Assembly: GCF_015351105.1 (NCBI RefSeq)
Contig: NZ_JADKRR010000001.1
Coordinates: 1,531,069 to 1,595,068, forward strand
Direction of reading: 5' to 3'
Origin: Clavibacter sp. VKM Ac-2872
GTDB lineage: Bacteria > Actinomycetota > Actinomycetes > Actinomycetales > Microbacteriaceae
DNA: 64,000 nucleotides
The position numbers and the translations under genes are program-made. The notes under the pieces were generated by a model. That model made no database searches and had not been told where the DNA came from. It saw only the letters and a list, made by a program, of their open reading frames with translations. Positions 16,546 to 26,600 of the stretch are shown one piece after another. How positions within the stretch are numbered: position 1 is the stretch's first letter; every line of letters starts with the position of its first letter.

Positions 16546-17849
16546 CAGGAACCCTCCTCCGGCGGCGTGGCGGGCTTCCGCGGCTGGCGCGGCGCGCGGG
16601 GCGGCTTCGGGGGAGCGGCGTCCTCGGCTGCTGCCTCCGTGTCGGCATCGCCCTCCGGCGGGGACGCGGGATCCTCGGGGAGGACGGTCCAGGTCGCGGT
16701 GACCTCGTCCTCGTCGGGCTCACGGGCGGGTGCCGGGTCCTGCGCGGGGATCATCTGCGTCGAACGCGGGTCGGGGCGGGTGCCGGCCGCGCCGCGGACG
16801 ACGGGGGACGCGGTTCCGGCCGACGGGGATCCGGGCTGCCGCTGCGCGACCTTCCGGGCGGCGCGCTTGCGGGGAGCCGGCTGCTCGGGCTGCTGCACGG
16901 GCGTCGACGCGGTGCGCGGGGGATGCGCCCCGCCGACGCTCGCCGCGCTGTCGAAGCCGGTGAGCACCACGGCGGAGAGGGACGGCAGGGTGACGCCCAT
17001 CGCGTCGAGGCTCGCCTTGAGCCGGCCGCGCAGCTCGCGGGAGACGTCGTCGCGCGCGTTGCTGCGCGTCTTGACGACCACGCGGATCACGACGGCCGAC
17101 TCGGAGATCGACTCGATGCCCCAGAGCTCGGGCTTCTCGACGATGCGCGAGCGCCACTTCGGGGTGGACGCGAGCTCCGTCGCGGTCGCGAGCATGCGCT
17201 CCTGCACGGCCTGCACATCGGTGTCGTAGGGGACGGCGAGGTCGATGACGACGCGGGCCCAGCCCTGCGACATGTTGCCGACGCGGAGGATCTCGCCGTT
17301 GCGCACGAACCAGAGCGTGCCGTTGACGTCGCGGAGGGTGGTGATGCGGATGCCGACGGTCTCGACGACGCCCGTCGCCGGTCCCACGTCGACGACGTCG
17401 CCGACGCCGAGCTGGTCCTCCACGACCATGAACAGGCCGTTGAGGATGTCCTTGACGATGTTCTGCGCGCCGAAGCCGAGGCCCGCGCCGAGGGCGGCGG
17501 TGAGGAGGGCGAGGGAGCTGAGGATGCTGTCGTCCACGGCGTTCACCACGAGCGCCAGCACGATGATCACGATGACGACGGTGGTGATGTTGCTGAGGAC
17601 GCTGCCCAGCGTGCGGGTGCGCTGGACGACCCGCACCGCGGTGAGCGGCGACGCCTGGATCGACTGCGTGTCGTCGACGTTCTGGCGCTTCTTGACGCCC
17701 GAGACGATCTGGTCGACCGTGTTGCGGATCACCACGAGGAGGATCCACCTCAGGAGGAATCCACCGACCAGGTAGGACACGACCTTGATGAGCGTGCCCC
17801 ACGTGGAGAAGAACGAGCCGTCGCCGCAGCACACCATGCTCAGGTCCAT
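16545..17849 (-). CDS. mscS: Small-conductance mechanosensitive channel (MscS family)
   Basis: A 434-residue inner-membrane channel that releases solutes upon hypo-osmotic shock. Three or so hydrophobic helices (about residues 18-42, 85-107 and 110-135) end in the pore-helix signature GAGLGFGAQNIVKDILNGLFM; the cytoplasmic beta domain follows (VGDVVDVGPATGVVETVGIRITTLRDVNGTLWFVRNGEI broken across residues 150-190). A C-terminal tail of about 130 residues, rich in Pro, Ala, Glu and basic patches, is unlike E. coli MscS. Coupled to the hemoglobin gene. Confidence 0.92.
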   Translation of the reverse strand: MDLSMVCCGDGSFFSTWGTLIKVVSYLVGGFLLRWILLVVIRNTVDQIVSGVKKRQNVDDTQSIQASPLTAVRVVQRTRTLGSVLSNITTVVIVIIVLALVVNAVDDSILSSLALLTAALGAGLGFGAQNIVKDILNGLFMVVEDQLGVGDVVDVGPATGVVETVGIRITTLRDVNGTLWFVRNGEILRVGNMSQGWARVVIDLAVPYDTDVQAVQERMLATATELASTPKWRSRIVEKPELWGIESISESAVVIRVVVKTRSNARDDVSRELRGRLKASLDAMGVTLPSLSAVVLTGFDSAASVGGAHPPRTASTPVQQPEQPAPRKRAARKVAQRQPGSPSAGTASPVVRGAAGTRPDPRSTQMIPAQDPAPAREPDEDEVTATWTVLPEDPASPPEGDADTEAAAEDAAPPKPPRAPRQPRKPATPPEEGS

Positions 17850-17957
17850 CGCGATGCGCTTCCGACGGGGGTGAGGAGAGGGGAGGTCATCCGGCCGAGT
17901 GTACCGGCGGCCTCCCCGGCCGGTCCTGGGTCCGTCCGCAGGAGCGGGGTGGACGAC

Positions 17958-17993
17958 GAGGGGGACGGCCGCGTGCGCGACCGTCCCCCTCGG
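17958..17993 (-). terminator. Terminator after pepN
   Basis: A perfect 12-bp stem (cgagggggacgg with ccgtccccctcg) just past the pepN stop on the minus strand, upstream of mscS. Confidence 0.75.
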
Positions 17994-18005
17994 GTGGAGC
18001 TGCGG

Positions 18006-20549
18006 CTACTCGGCGTCCTTCGCCTGCGCGCGGAGCGCCCGCTCGACGCCCGACAGCAGCTCGCTGACGAGGCGGCGGAGCGCCGGCGGCTCGGGGTTCG
18101 CGTCGAGCCAGGCGACGGTCGCGTCGCGTAGCTCCTCGTCGGCGAGCGGCGACGGGTAGAAGCCGCCGATGAGCGCGGCGGCGATGGCGTAGCTCCGCGA
18201 CTCCCACACGGCCTGCAGCGCGTCGAAGTACGCGCCGACGTACGGGCGCAGCAGCTCGACGTCGGCCGCGCGGCGGAAGCCGAGGCCCGTCGTGCGGACG
18301 ATCGTGTTCGGCTCGGTGTCGGCCTCCCACACGGAGGCCCACGCGGCCTGCTTGCCCTCCGCGGTGGGGAGCGCCGCACGTGCCTGGGCCGCGGACTGCG
18401 CGCCCGTCGCCGTGCGGTCCGCGGCGAGCGCCGCATCGATCTCCGCCGTCCCGGCGCGACCCCCCGCGACGAGCGCGGTCAGCAGCTCCCAGCGGAGGTC
18501 GGCGTCGATCTCGACGCCCTCGAGCGTCTCGGTTCCGTCGAGCAGCGCCTGCACGTGATCCAGCTGTGCCGGCTCCTGCGCGACCTGCGCGAAGGTGCGC
18601 AGGAACTGGAACTGGTTGTCGGATCCGGGCGCGGCCTGCGCGGTGAGCGCCCACAGCTCGGACGCGACCGTCGCGAGCAGCTCGTCGCGGTGGTCGGGCG
18701 CGGAGTAGGTGGTCGCCGCGACCGTCAGCTGCGCGAGCGCGTAGCGGAGAGCCGTCGACTCGTCCTCGGTCGCGACGTTGTCGAGCACGAGGCGCGCGTA
18801 GTCGCGGGCGCGGATCTCGCCGTCGCGCGTCGCGTCCCATACGGAGGCGAAGACGAGCGATCGGGCGAGCGAGTCCTCGAACGCGGCGAGGTGGCGCATC
18901 GCGACCTCGAGCGACGCGGGATCCAGCCGGATCTTCGCGTAGGTGAGGTCGTCGTCGTTGAGCAGCACGAGCGCGGGACGCTGGCGGCCGACGAGCTCGG
19001 CGACCTCGGTGCGGTCGCCGTCGACGTCGAGCTCGAAGCGCTCGGTCCGGACGAGGTGCGCGTCGCGCAGCTCGTAGAAGCCGATGGCCAGGCGGTGCGG
19101 GCGGAGCGTCGGGTAGTCCTCCGCCGCCTCCTGCAGCACGGCGAATGACGTGATGACGCCGTCCTCGTCCGTCTCGATCTCCGGGCACAGCGTGTTCACG
19201 CCCGAGGTCTTCAGCCACAGGTCGGTCCAGCGCTCGAGGTCGCGGCCGCTCGTGCCCTCGAGCTCCGTGGTGAAGTCGCGGAGCGTCGAGTTGCCGAAGG
19301 CGTGGCGCTGGAAGTACGCCGCGACTCCCGCGAGGAACTCGTCCTGGCCGACGTAGGCCACGAGCTGGCGGAGCACGGACGCGCCCTTGGCGTACGTGAT
19401 GCCGTCGAAGTTGACCTGCACGTCCTCCAGGTCGTTGATGGTCGCGTAGACGGGGTGCGTGCTCGGGAGCTGGTCCTGGTTGTACGCCCAGGACTTCTCG
19501 CCGGCGTTGAAGGTGGTCCAGGCGCCCGTCCACTCGGTGCCCTCGGCGGTCGCCAGGGTCGAGATGTAGGTGGCGAAGGACTCGTTCAACCACAGGTCGT
19601 CCCACCACTTCATGGTGACCAGGTCGCCGAACCACATGTGGGCGAGCTCGTGCAGGATCGTCGTGACCCGGCGCTCCTTCACCGCGTCGGTGACCTTGGA
19701 GCGGAAGACGTAGCTCTCCACGAACGTGACGGCACCGGCGTTCTCCATCGCGCCCGCGTTGAACTCGGGGACGAAGAGCTGGTCGTACTTGGGGAACGGG
19801 TACGGGTATGCGAAGCGCTCCTCGTAGAACGCGAAGCCCTCGCGGGTCTTCTCGAACACGTAGTCGGCGTCGAGGTGCTCCATGAGCGACTTGCGCGCGA
19901 AGACGCCGAGCGGGATGGTGCGGCCGTCGCTCGAGGTGAGCTCGCTGCGGACGACGCCGTAGGGACCGGCGATGAGGGCCGTGATGTAGCTCGACATGCG
20001 GAGCGTCGGCTCGAAGGTCCACGTGGACGCGCCGTCGGCGGCGGCCGTGGGCTCGGGCGTGGGGGAGTTGGAGACGACCTCCCAGTGGGACGGCGCGGTG
20101 ACGGTGAAGCGGAAGACCGCCTTGAGGTCGGGCTGTTCGAACACCGCGAACATGCGGCGGGAGTCCGGCACCTCGAACTGCGAGTAGAGGTAGACCTCGT
20201 CGTCGACGGGATCCACGAAGCGGTGCAGGCCCTCGCCCGTGTTCGTGTACATGGCGTCGGCGACGACCGTCAGCTCGTTCTCCTGCGCGAGGTCGTCGAG
20301 GCGGATGCGGACGCCGTCGCTGACGTCGGCGGGGTCGAGCTCGCGGCCGTTGAGGGTGACCGCGTGCACGGTGCGCGTGATCGCGTCGATGAACGTGGAC
20401 GCGCCCGCCGTGGCCGTGAAGCGCACGGTCGTGGTGGATCCGAACACCTCGGCTCCGCGGGTGAGGTCGAGCGTCACGTCGTACTCGGACACGGCCAGGA
20501 GTGCGGCGCGCTCCTCGGCCTCGACGCGGGTGAGATTCTCTCCTGGCAT
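18006..20549 (-). CDS. pepN: Aminopeptidase N (M1 family)
   Basis: An 847-residue zinc aminopeptidase that trims N-terminal residues from peptides in the cytoplasm. Exopeptidase motif GAMEN near residue 265 recognises the free N-terminus; zinc motif HELAHMWFGDLV begins near residue 300 with the third ligand Glu in WLNESFATY about 20 residues later. The ERAP1-like C-terminal helical domain is complete. I start at ATG 20549 (MPGENLTRVEAEERA), as in relatives; the frame stays open upstream without family similarity. Divergent from the DsbA-like gene. Confidence 0.96.
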   Translation of the reverse strand: MPGENLTRVEAEERAALLAVSEYDVTLDLTRGAEVFGSTTTVRFTATAGASTFIDAITRTVHAVTLNGRELDPADVSDGVRIRLDDLAQENELTVVADAMYTNTGEGLHRFVDPVDDEVYLYSQFEVPDSRRMFAVFEQPDLKAVFRFTVTAPSHWEVVSNSPTPEPTAAADGASTWTFEPTLRMSSYITALIAGPYGVVRSELTSSDGRTIPLGVFARKSLMEHLDADYVFEKTREGFAFYEERFAYPYPFPKYDQLFVPEFNAGAMENAGAVTFVESYVFRSKVTDAVKERRVTTILHELAHMWFGDLVTMKWWDDLWLNESFATYISTLATAEGTEWTGAWTTFNAGEKSWAYNQDQLPSTHPVYATINDLEDVQVNFDGITYAKGASVLRQLVAYVGQDEFLAGVAAYFQRHAFGNSTLRDFTTELEGTSGRDLERWTDLWLKTSGVNTLCPEIETDEDGVITSFAVLQEAAEDYPTLRPHRLAIGFYELRDAHLVRTERFELDVDGDRTEVAELVGRQRPALVLLNDDDLTYAKIRLDPASLEVAMRHLAAFEDSLARSLVFASVWDATRDGEIRARDYARLVLDNVATEDESTALRYALAQLTVAATTYSAPDHRDELLATVASELWALTAQAAPGSDNQFQFLRTFAQVAQEPAQLDHVQALLDGTETLEGVEIDADLRWELLTALVAGGRAGTAEIDAALAADRTATGAQSAAQARAALPTAEGKQAAWASVWEADTEPNTIVRTTGLGFRRAADVELLRPYVGAYFDALQAVWESRSYAIAAALIGGFYPSPLADEELRDATVAWLDANPEPPALRRLVSELLSGVERALRAQAKDAE

Positions 20550-20698
20550 GGTGCTCCTGCTCGTCCGTGAGGTGGGTGGGCCGTGCGGCGGACGCGCTCG
20601 CGCGACGGTGCACCTGGCGGTCGGGACCACGGGTGGCGGGCGGAGCGGCACCGCATTCGGAGCCGATCCTATTGCGTCGGCTGACCTAGGCTTGCGGC

Positions 20699-21325
20699 AT
20701 GTCCGACGTTCAGAGCAGCCCCCGCACGACCGCCGTCGAGTTCTGGTTCGACCCGTCCTGCCCCTGGGCGTGGATGACCTCCCGCTGGGTCGACGAGGTG
20801 GCCCGTCACCGCGACCTCGACATCACCTGGCGCGTGATGAGCCTCGCCGTCCTCAACGAGGACAAGGCCGACGACCCGAACTTCGCCGCGTTCCTCCCGC
20901 GCGCGCTCCGGTTCACGCGCCTCGTCGCCGCCGTCGAGGCCGAGCACGGCGCCGAGCACGTCAAGCCGCTGTACGACGCCCTCGGCACGCGGATCCACCT
21001 CCGCGACCAGAAGGACGCCGACGTCGTGATCCCCGAGGTGCTCGCGGAGCTCGGCCTCCCCGCCGAGCTCGCCGAGACCAGCCGCACCGACCGCTACGAC
21101 GAGCCGATGCGCGCCAGCCACTTCGACGGCATCGAGCGCGTCGGGCAGGACGTCGGCACGCCCGTCATCGCGGTCGACGGCGTCGCCTTCTTCGGCCCCG
21201 TCATCTCGCCCGCGCCGAAGGGCGACGAGGCCGTGAAGCTGTGGGACGGCGTCGTCGCCGTCGCCGCCTACCCGGGCTTCTTCGAGATCAAGCGCTCGCG
21301 CACCGTGGGCCCCATCTTCGACTGA
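20699..21325 (+). CDS. DsbA-fold protein of the mycothiol-dependent nitroreductase (Rv2466c-like) type
   Basis: A 208-residue thioredoxin-fold protein with helical insertion. The N-terminal motif WFDPSCPWAWMTSRW corresponds to the active site of Mycobacterium Rv2466c, which carries CPWC; here the second cysteine is Ala, leaving a single Cys near residue 21. cis-Pro loop VGTPVIAVDG near residue 158 and family end PGFFEIKRSRTVGP are present. Probably a mycothiol-linked oxidoreductase or nitroreductase; the monothiol form suggests mixed disulfides with mycothiol, which is inference. ATG 20699, divergent from pepN. Confidence 0.88.
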   Translation: MSDVQSSPRTTAVEFWFDPSCPWAWMTSRWVDEVARHRDLDITWRVMSLAVLNEDKADDPNFAAFLPRALRFTRLVAAVEAEHGAEHVKPLYDALGTRIHLRDQKDADVVIPEVLAELGLPAELAETSRTDRYDEPMRASHFDGIERVGQDVGTPVIAVDGVAFFGPVISPAPKGDEAVKLWDGVVAVAAYPGFFEIKRSRTVGPIFD

Positions 21326-21439
21326 TCCCTTCCCGTCGCACGCGCGGCGGCCGGACGCCCACGGGTGTCCGGTCGCGGCGCGTCCGGCACCGCCCGCGCC
21401 GCGGGCACGACGCCGCCTGCGCGGCAGGAGGAGTGCACG

Positions 21440-21928
21440 ATGCGCATCCACATCGCGACCGACCACGCGGGCCTCGACTTCTCGAGGTTCCTCACCGACC
21501 ACCTGACCGACGCCGGTCACGACGTCGTCGACCACGGACCCACCTCGTACGACGCGCTCGACGACTACCCGTCCTTCTGCATCCGCGCGGCCCGGGCCGT
21601 CGTCGCCGACCAGCGCGCGGGCACGACCGCGCTCGGCGTGGTCTTCGGCGGGTCGGGCAACGGCGAGCAGATCGCCGCCAACAAGGTCGAGGGCGCGCGC
21701 GCGGCGCTCGTCTGGAACCTCTCGACCGCCGTGCTGGCGCGCCAGCACAACGACGCCAACGTGATCTCCATCGGCGCCCGCCAGCACACCGTCGAGGAGG
21801 CCACGGCGTTCATCGACGCCTTCATCGCCGAGCCGTTCTCCGCGGAGGAGCGGCACGCGCGCCGCATCGCGCAGCTCGCCGAGTACGAGACGACGGGGGC
21901 CATCGCCGGTCACCCCGTCACCGACTAG
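21440..21928 (+). CDS. rpiB: Ribose-5-phosphate isomerase B
   Basis: A 162-residue RpiB/LacAB-family sugar isomerase interconverting ribose-5-phosphate and ribulose-5-phosphate in the pentose phosphate pathway. Seen: MRIHIATDHAGLDF at the start (conserved DHAG), DYPSFC with a conserved cysteine-region, the GVVFGGSGNGEQIAANKVEGARAAL phosphate/anion-hole loop, and RQHNDANVISIGARQ. ATG 21440 preceded by ggaggag. The glycosylase gene begins seven bases past the stop, so the two form an operon, possibly with the DsbA-like gene. Confidence 0.95.
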   Translation: MRIHIATDHAGLDFSRFLTDHLTDAGHDVVDHGPTSYDALDDYPSFCIRAARAVVADQRAGTTALGVVFGGSGNGEQIAANKVEGARAALVWNLSTAVLARQHNDANVISIGARQHTVEEATAFIDAFIAEPFSAEERHARRIAQLAEYETTGAIAGHPVTD

Positions 21929-21934
21929 GCCGCC

Positions 21935-22924
21935 GTGCCCGAGGGGCATTCGATCCACCGGATCGCGAAGCAGTTCGAGGCGCACTTCGTGGGCGATGTC
22001 GTGCAGGCGTCCTCCCCGCAGGGTCGGTTCGCGGAGGGCGCGGCCGTCCTCGACAGCCGTCGGCTCGTCGCCGCGAAGGCGGTGGGCAAGCAGATGTTCC
22101 TCGAGTTCGACGGCGACGTCTGGCTCCGCGTTCACCTCGGCCTCTACGGCGCGTGGGACTTCGCGGGCGACGTCACGACGCTCAACAGGATGGGGCAGAA
22201 CGGGATGCGCGGCGACGTCCCCGTCGACGACCGCGTCGACGACGCGCCGGTCGACTCCGACGCGGAGGACTCCCTCGCGAGCATCGGGGCGCCCCGTCGG
22301 GCCCGGCTGCGCATGGCCGAGCAGGAGAAGGTGCACGACCCGTTCTCCGCCGAGGCGTGGCCGCCCGAGCCGGTGGGCCAGGTGCGCGTGCGGCTGCTCA
22401 CCGAGCGCGCGGTCGCGGACCTCCGTGGGCCCACCGCCTGCGTCGTCGCCGATCCCGAGGAGGTGCGGCAGGCCATCGACAAGCTCGGGCCCGACCCCCT
22501 CGTCGACGGCGGCAAGCGCTCCGAGGACCGGTTCACGGCGACGGTGCGGAAGAAGCCGACGGCGATCGGCCTGCTGCTCATGGACCAGACCGTGGTCAGC
22601 GGGATCGGCAACGTGTATCGCGCCGAGCTGCTGTTCCGCGCCCGGCAGAACCCGCACACGCCGGGACGGGACGTGCCGGAGGACGTCGTGCGCGGCCTGT
22701 GGCGCGACTGGTCGAAGCTCCTCCGCAAGGGCGTCGAGGTCGGCCAGATGATGACCATGGACGGCCTGCGCGGGAAGAAGCTCGACGCGGCGCTGCGCAA
22801 CCGCGCGGACCGGCACTGGGTGTACCACCGGGAGGGGCTGCCGTGCCGGGTGTGCGGCACCCACATCGTGATGGAGGAGGCCGCCGGCCGGAAGCTGTAC
22901 TGGTGCCCGTGCTGCCAGGCGTGA
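21935..22924 (+). CDS. nei: Fpg/Nei-family DNA glycosylase (endonuclease VIII-like)
   Basis: A 329-residue base-excision-repair enzyme that removes oxidised bases and nicks the strand. It starts PEGHSIHRIAKQF, giving the N-terminal Pro2/Glu3 catalytic pair (GTG start cleaved). The H2TH region (TAIGLLLMDQTVVSGIGNVYRAELLF) and the C-terminal zinc finger (CRVCGTH ... WCPCC) are intact. PEGH rather than PELPE marks Nei over Fpg. An acidic stretch around residues 90-115 (DDRVDDAPVDSDAED) is longer than in typical Nei proteins of about 260-290 residues. Confidence 0.93.
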   Translation: MPEGHSIHRIAKQFEAHFVGDVVQASSPQGRFAEGAAVLDSRRLVAAKAVGKQMFLEFDGDVWLRVHLGLYGAWDFAGDVTTLNRMGQNGMRGDVPVDDRVDDAPVDSDAEDSLASIGAPRRARLRMAEQEKVHDPFSAEAWPPEPVGQVRVRLLTERAVADLRGPTACVVADPEEVRQAIDKLGPDPLVDGGKRSEDRFTATVRKKPTAIGLLLMDQTVVSGIGNVYRAELLFRARQNPHTPGRDVPEDVVRGLWRDWSKLLRKGVEVGQMMTMDGLRGKKLDAALRNRADRHWVYHREGLPCRVCGTHIVMEEAAGRKLYWCPCCQA

Positions 22925-22976
22925 CGCGCGCCGGAGGGTGCTGGCCGTCGGAGCCCGACCCGGGGCTCGCATGACG

Positions 22977-23010
22977 GAGGGGCCCGGATCCGATCGGATC
23001 CGGGCCCCTC
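22977..23010. terminator. Bidirectional terminator between nei and dps
   Basis: A near-perfect palindrome: 15-17 bp stem centred on gatccgatcggatc between two convergent genes. Confidence 0.8.
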
Positions 23011-23038
23011 GACCGTCGCGGCGAGCGCTGCGGTGGCG

Positions 23039-23524
23039 CTACTCGCTGATGTGGGCGAAGAGGAACCAGCGGTCCTTCTCGAGCCCGCGGGCGATCTCGA
23101 TGGCGACGTCCTGGCTGTTGACGTCGATGTCGCCCAGCTCCTGGACGGCGCGGTTGACGAGCTCCATCGTCGCGTCGATCTGCGCGATGACCTCGGCGAT
23201 GGTGGCGCTCGACGGGCGGAAGCCCGGCGTGAGCGACGCCGTGGTGGTGGACGCGGCGACCGTCTCGATGCGCGCGTCGATGGGGAGACCCAGAGCGACG
23301 ACGCGCTCGGCGGCCGTGTCCGCCCAGTCCTGCGCGTGGGAGACGAGGACGTCGAGGAACTCGTGCACGCCGATGAAGTTGGCGCCGCGGACGTGCCAGT
23401 GGGCCTGCTTGCCGTTGACGGCGAGAGCCTGCAGGTTGACGACGACGGGGCTGAGGAACTGGGCCACCCCGGCGGCGACGTCGGCGGATGCGGAGCTGGT
23501 GGGGACGTGGACGGTGTCGGTCAT
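23039..23524 (-). CDS. dps: Dps family DNA-binding ferritin-like protein
   Basis: A 161-residue mini-ferritin that forms a dodecamer, oxidises Fe(II) with H2O2 and may compact DNA. Ferroxidase residues are visible: LNGKQAHWHVRG-type motif (LAVNGKQAHWHVRG, conserved His), FIGVHEFLDVLV and a following Asp/Glu region AQDWADTAAERVVALG; the C-terminal helix VAIEIARGLEKDRWFLFAHISE is typical. The N-terminus is short with few Lys or Arg, so DNA binding may be weak. ATG 23524, with gagag upstream; no neighbours in operon. Confidence 0.94.
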   Translation of the reverse strand: MTDTVHVPTSSASADVAAGVAQFLSPVVVNLQALAVNGKQAHWHVRGANFIGVHEFLDVLVSHAQDWADTAAERVVALGLPIDARIETVAASTTTASLTPGFRPSSATIAEVIAQIDATMELVNRAVQELGDIDVNSQDVAIEIARGLEKDRWFLFAHISE

Positions 23525-23666
23525 GGGTTCTCTCCTCGAGCGGTGATGCGGGTCTGCGGGCTGCGGACGATGCCGTCAATCTCGCGCATCCCGACGCCGC
23601 CCGCAAGCAAGCTGAGGCATGGCTTACCGGGTCGCGGGCCGCGAACCGGCCCCCGGCGTTCCCCGT

Positions 23667-26600
23667 TCAGCGGAGCGAGGAGACACGGGCCGCCATGCCC
23701 TTCACATCCCGGATGCGCTGCTCGTAGCGGGCAGCGACGGCGATGAGGACGACGCCGCCGATGCCCGCCCACGCCCACCAGGGGACGGTCGCCGAGGCCT
23801 CGCGGATCCAGGGCCAGAGCTGGGCGATCGCGTGCAGGAACAGGACGACGGCGCCGATGAGGAAGGGCGCGCGGAGCCTCAGGCGCGCCCCCGTGAGCAA
23901 CGTCGCGAGCGCCACGATCCCGAGGCCGACGATCCGCCAGGCGGGGCTGGGACCGAGATCCGCGAGCAGCGGCGGGACCAGCAGGACGAGGAGCCCGGGA
24001 GACAGGTGCCGCATGCTGCCGGCGGGCGGGTCGCGCACGAGGCGTCGCGTGCCGACCAGAAGGAGGGCCGCGGCGATCGGCACCGAGACGGTCTCGGCCG
24101 GATCAGCCGCTCCGGTGGCGAACAGGACGGCCCCGACGAGCCCGCCGGCGACGAGCGCAGCGAGCCCGAGGACGCGGTCGTGCAGCGCGGCAGCGTCCTC
24201 GCAGGGGATCGCCTCCCCATCCGGCGAGGTCATCTCCTGCGACGTCCGGGAGGGCGAGCAGGCGACGTGGATCGCCGCGATGAGGCCGACGAGCACGGCG
24301 GACCGCGGTCCGCCGTCGTGCATGCCCTCGGCATGGGCGCGGAGGATGCCCGCTGCCCCCACCGTGCCGACGCCGACCAGCGCCACCAGCACGGCGACAC
24401 GGGGCATGACGCGGACGAGTGAGTGGCGGTGCGCAGCGGCGTCGCGGGGCTCGGTCTCCGCCGCGACCGTGCGTCCGACCGCTGGCGTCACCGGGGTCGG
24501 CGATCCGCCAGCTCGGACGACGGACGCACGGGTCTCGAGCTCGAGACGGGCATCCGGCTCCGCCTCCCGTGCGGGCAGCAGGCCCACCGCGAGCACGAGG
24601 ACCACGGCGGCTGCGAGCGTCCAGAGATCCGTGCGCCCGAAGGTGGCCGGCTCGGACGCGAGCATCTGACCGAGGGCCCTGCCGAATCCGACGACCGGGA
24701 CGGCCAGACCGGCCGCCGCTGCGGTCGCGAGGAGGAGCGGACGCGCAGGGGCGGCGCTGTCGGTGCCGCGCAGGGCGGTGGCCGCCAGGAGCAGCACGAC
24801 GCCGGCGGCGGCCCCGAGCACGAGGGCGCGGACGGGCGTCCCCGTCCACGACGCGACCGCGGTGGGCAGGGCGGCGAGGAGGAGAGCGCCGAGGAGGACC
24901 GGCGCCGCGCCGGATGCCCGGGCGGGGAGCGGCGGCGACACGCGGCGGAGACCGGGGACCCCGCGGTGGAGGCCGGCGGCCACGACGAGCATCACGCCGG
25001 CCGGCGGCAGGACGTAGGGCTCCACGGCATCGACACCGCCACGGCCGAGCGCGACCCACAGGGCGGCCGAGCCGAGGGCGAGGGCGAGCCAGCCCACGAG
25101 GCGCCGCGCGCGTGACCCGGGCGGGATGGAGGCGACGAGCACGGCCACCCCCGAGAGGAGCAGCGCCACAGGGAGCCCCGGGCCGTCCGAAGCGGCTCCG
25201 ACCGCGGCGGTCCCGGCGACGAGGGCGAGCGTCGTCGCGTCGGCGGAGTGACGGAGGACGTCGTCGATCGGACTCGATGCGCGTCCGGGGAGGGGGCTGG
25301 GCGCCGGATGCCTGAGCCGGTCGGCGGCACCGACCGCGGCGACCAGCACGGCCACGATCGCCGGCACGGCGAGCGCGGCGGGGTCGAGGGCCACGTCCCC
25401 GCCACGCCAGGCGACGAATGCCACCAGCACGGCTCCGAGGAGGGCGACGGCCGCGGATGCCGCCAGGACGCGCCGGTGCACGGACCGGATCATCAGGAGC
25501 GCCCCTGCCCCCGCCACGAGCGTGACGCTCGCGACGAGCGGACGGACGACGCCCTCGCCGGAGCCGACGGACGCGCTCACCACGACGGTGACGAGGGCGG
25601 ACGCAGCTGTCCACGCGGATCCGGCCAGGAGCACGTCCCCGGGGCTCCGGGCGCCGCGCAGGACGAGGATGCCGACCCCGACGAGCAGGGCCGCCGTGAT
25701 GGCCAGCTGGAGGTCCACGGTCGGCGCGCGGTCGAGGTACCCCGCGGCGAGACGCAGCGCCCGCGTGCCGCCGACCACCAGGAGACCGATGCCGCCGCCG
25801 ATCACCACGGCGCGCAGCAGCGGGCGGACCGGGGCCGCAGCACCACGCAGCGCCGCGGACGCGCCCAGGGCCAGGGCCGCGCAGATCCCGGTCAGGAGGT
25901 ACGGCCGCAGGACGTCCTCGGGTCGACCGACAGCGGCGAGGGGCAGGACGGCCGTGAGGATGCCCGCGAGCGTGAGCGCCCAGACGCCGAAGCGCACCGG
26001 CGGCCCGTCCGGCGGCCCGTCCGGCGTCCCCGGGCCGTGAGCGGCTCCGTCGACCCGCACGGCAGCACGGTGGATCGACGCGGCGACGAGGAGCAGCACG
26101 CCCGCGACCGGCAGCCAGTAGGCCTCCGACGAGGTCGTGCCCCCGGCGAGCAGCCGCGACCAGAGCGCGGAGATGCCGAGGGCGAGCGCCGTCCACGCCC
26201 ACGCCCGGCGGGCGCTGCGCGACAGGAGGAGACCGTCGTGGGCGACGGAGAGGACGAGAGCGGTGCCCGCGATCAGCAGGAGGGGGACCCAGAGGAGCTC
26301 GCGTGCCCCTCGGGTGGGATCTACGGAGACGGCGACGATCAGCGACCCGGTCGCCACCACGGCCGTGCCGACGTCGAGGGCGACGCGGAGCGACGGCGAC
26401 GCGTGCCGGTACGCGAGCAGCGAGCCCGCCGCCACGACGACGGCGACCGCGGCGGGCACGACCCCGTGGGGCAGGGCGCCGCGGTCGAACATGCCGCTCG
26501 CGGTCAGGATCGTGAGCAGGAGGATCGGCGCCACGAGGGCGGCGGTCGTGAGGCGCCAGCGTCGCAGCGCTGTGGTCCCTGGCGCTCGCGCGGCCACAGA

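Noticed and set aside
19302-20570. A 422-codon plus-strand frame over pepN
   Set aside because: pepN shows GAMEN and HExxH; the opposite frame is Glu/Gly/Arg-rich shadow sequence.
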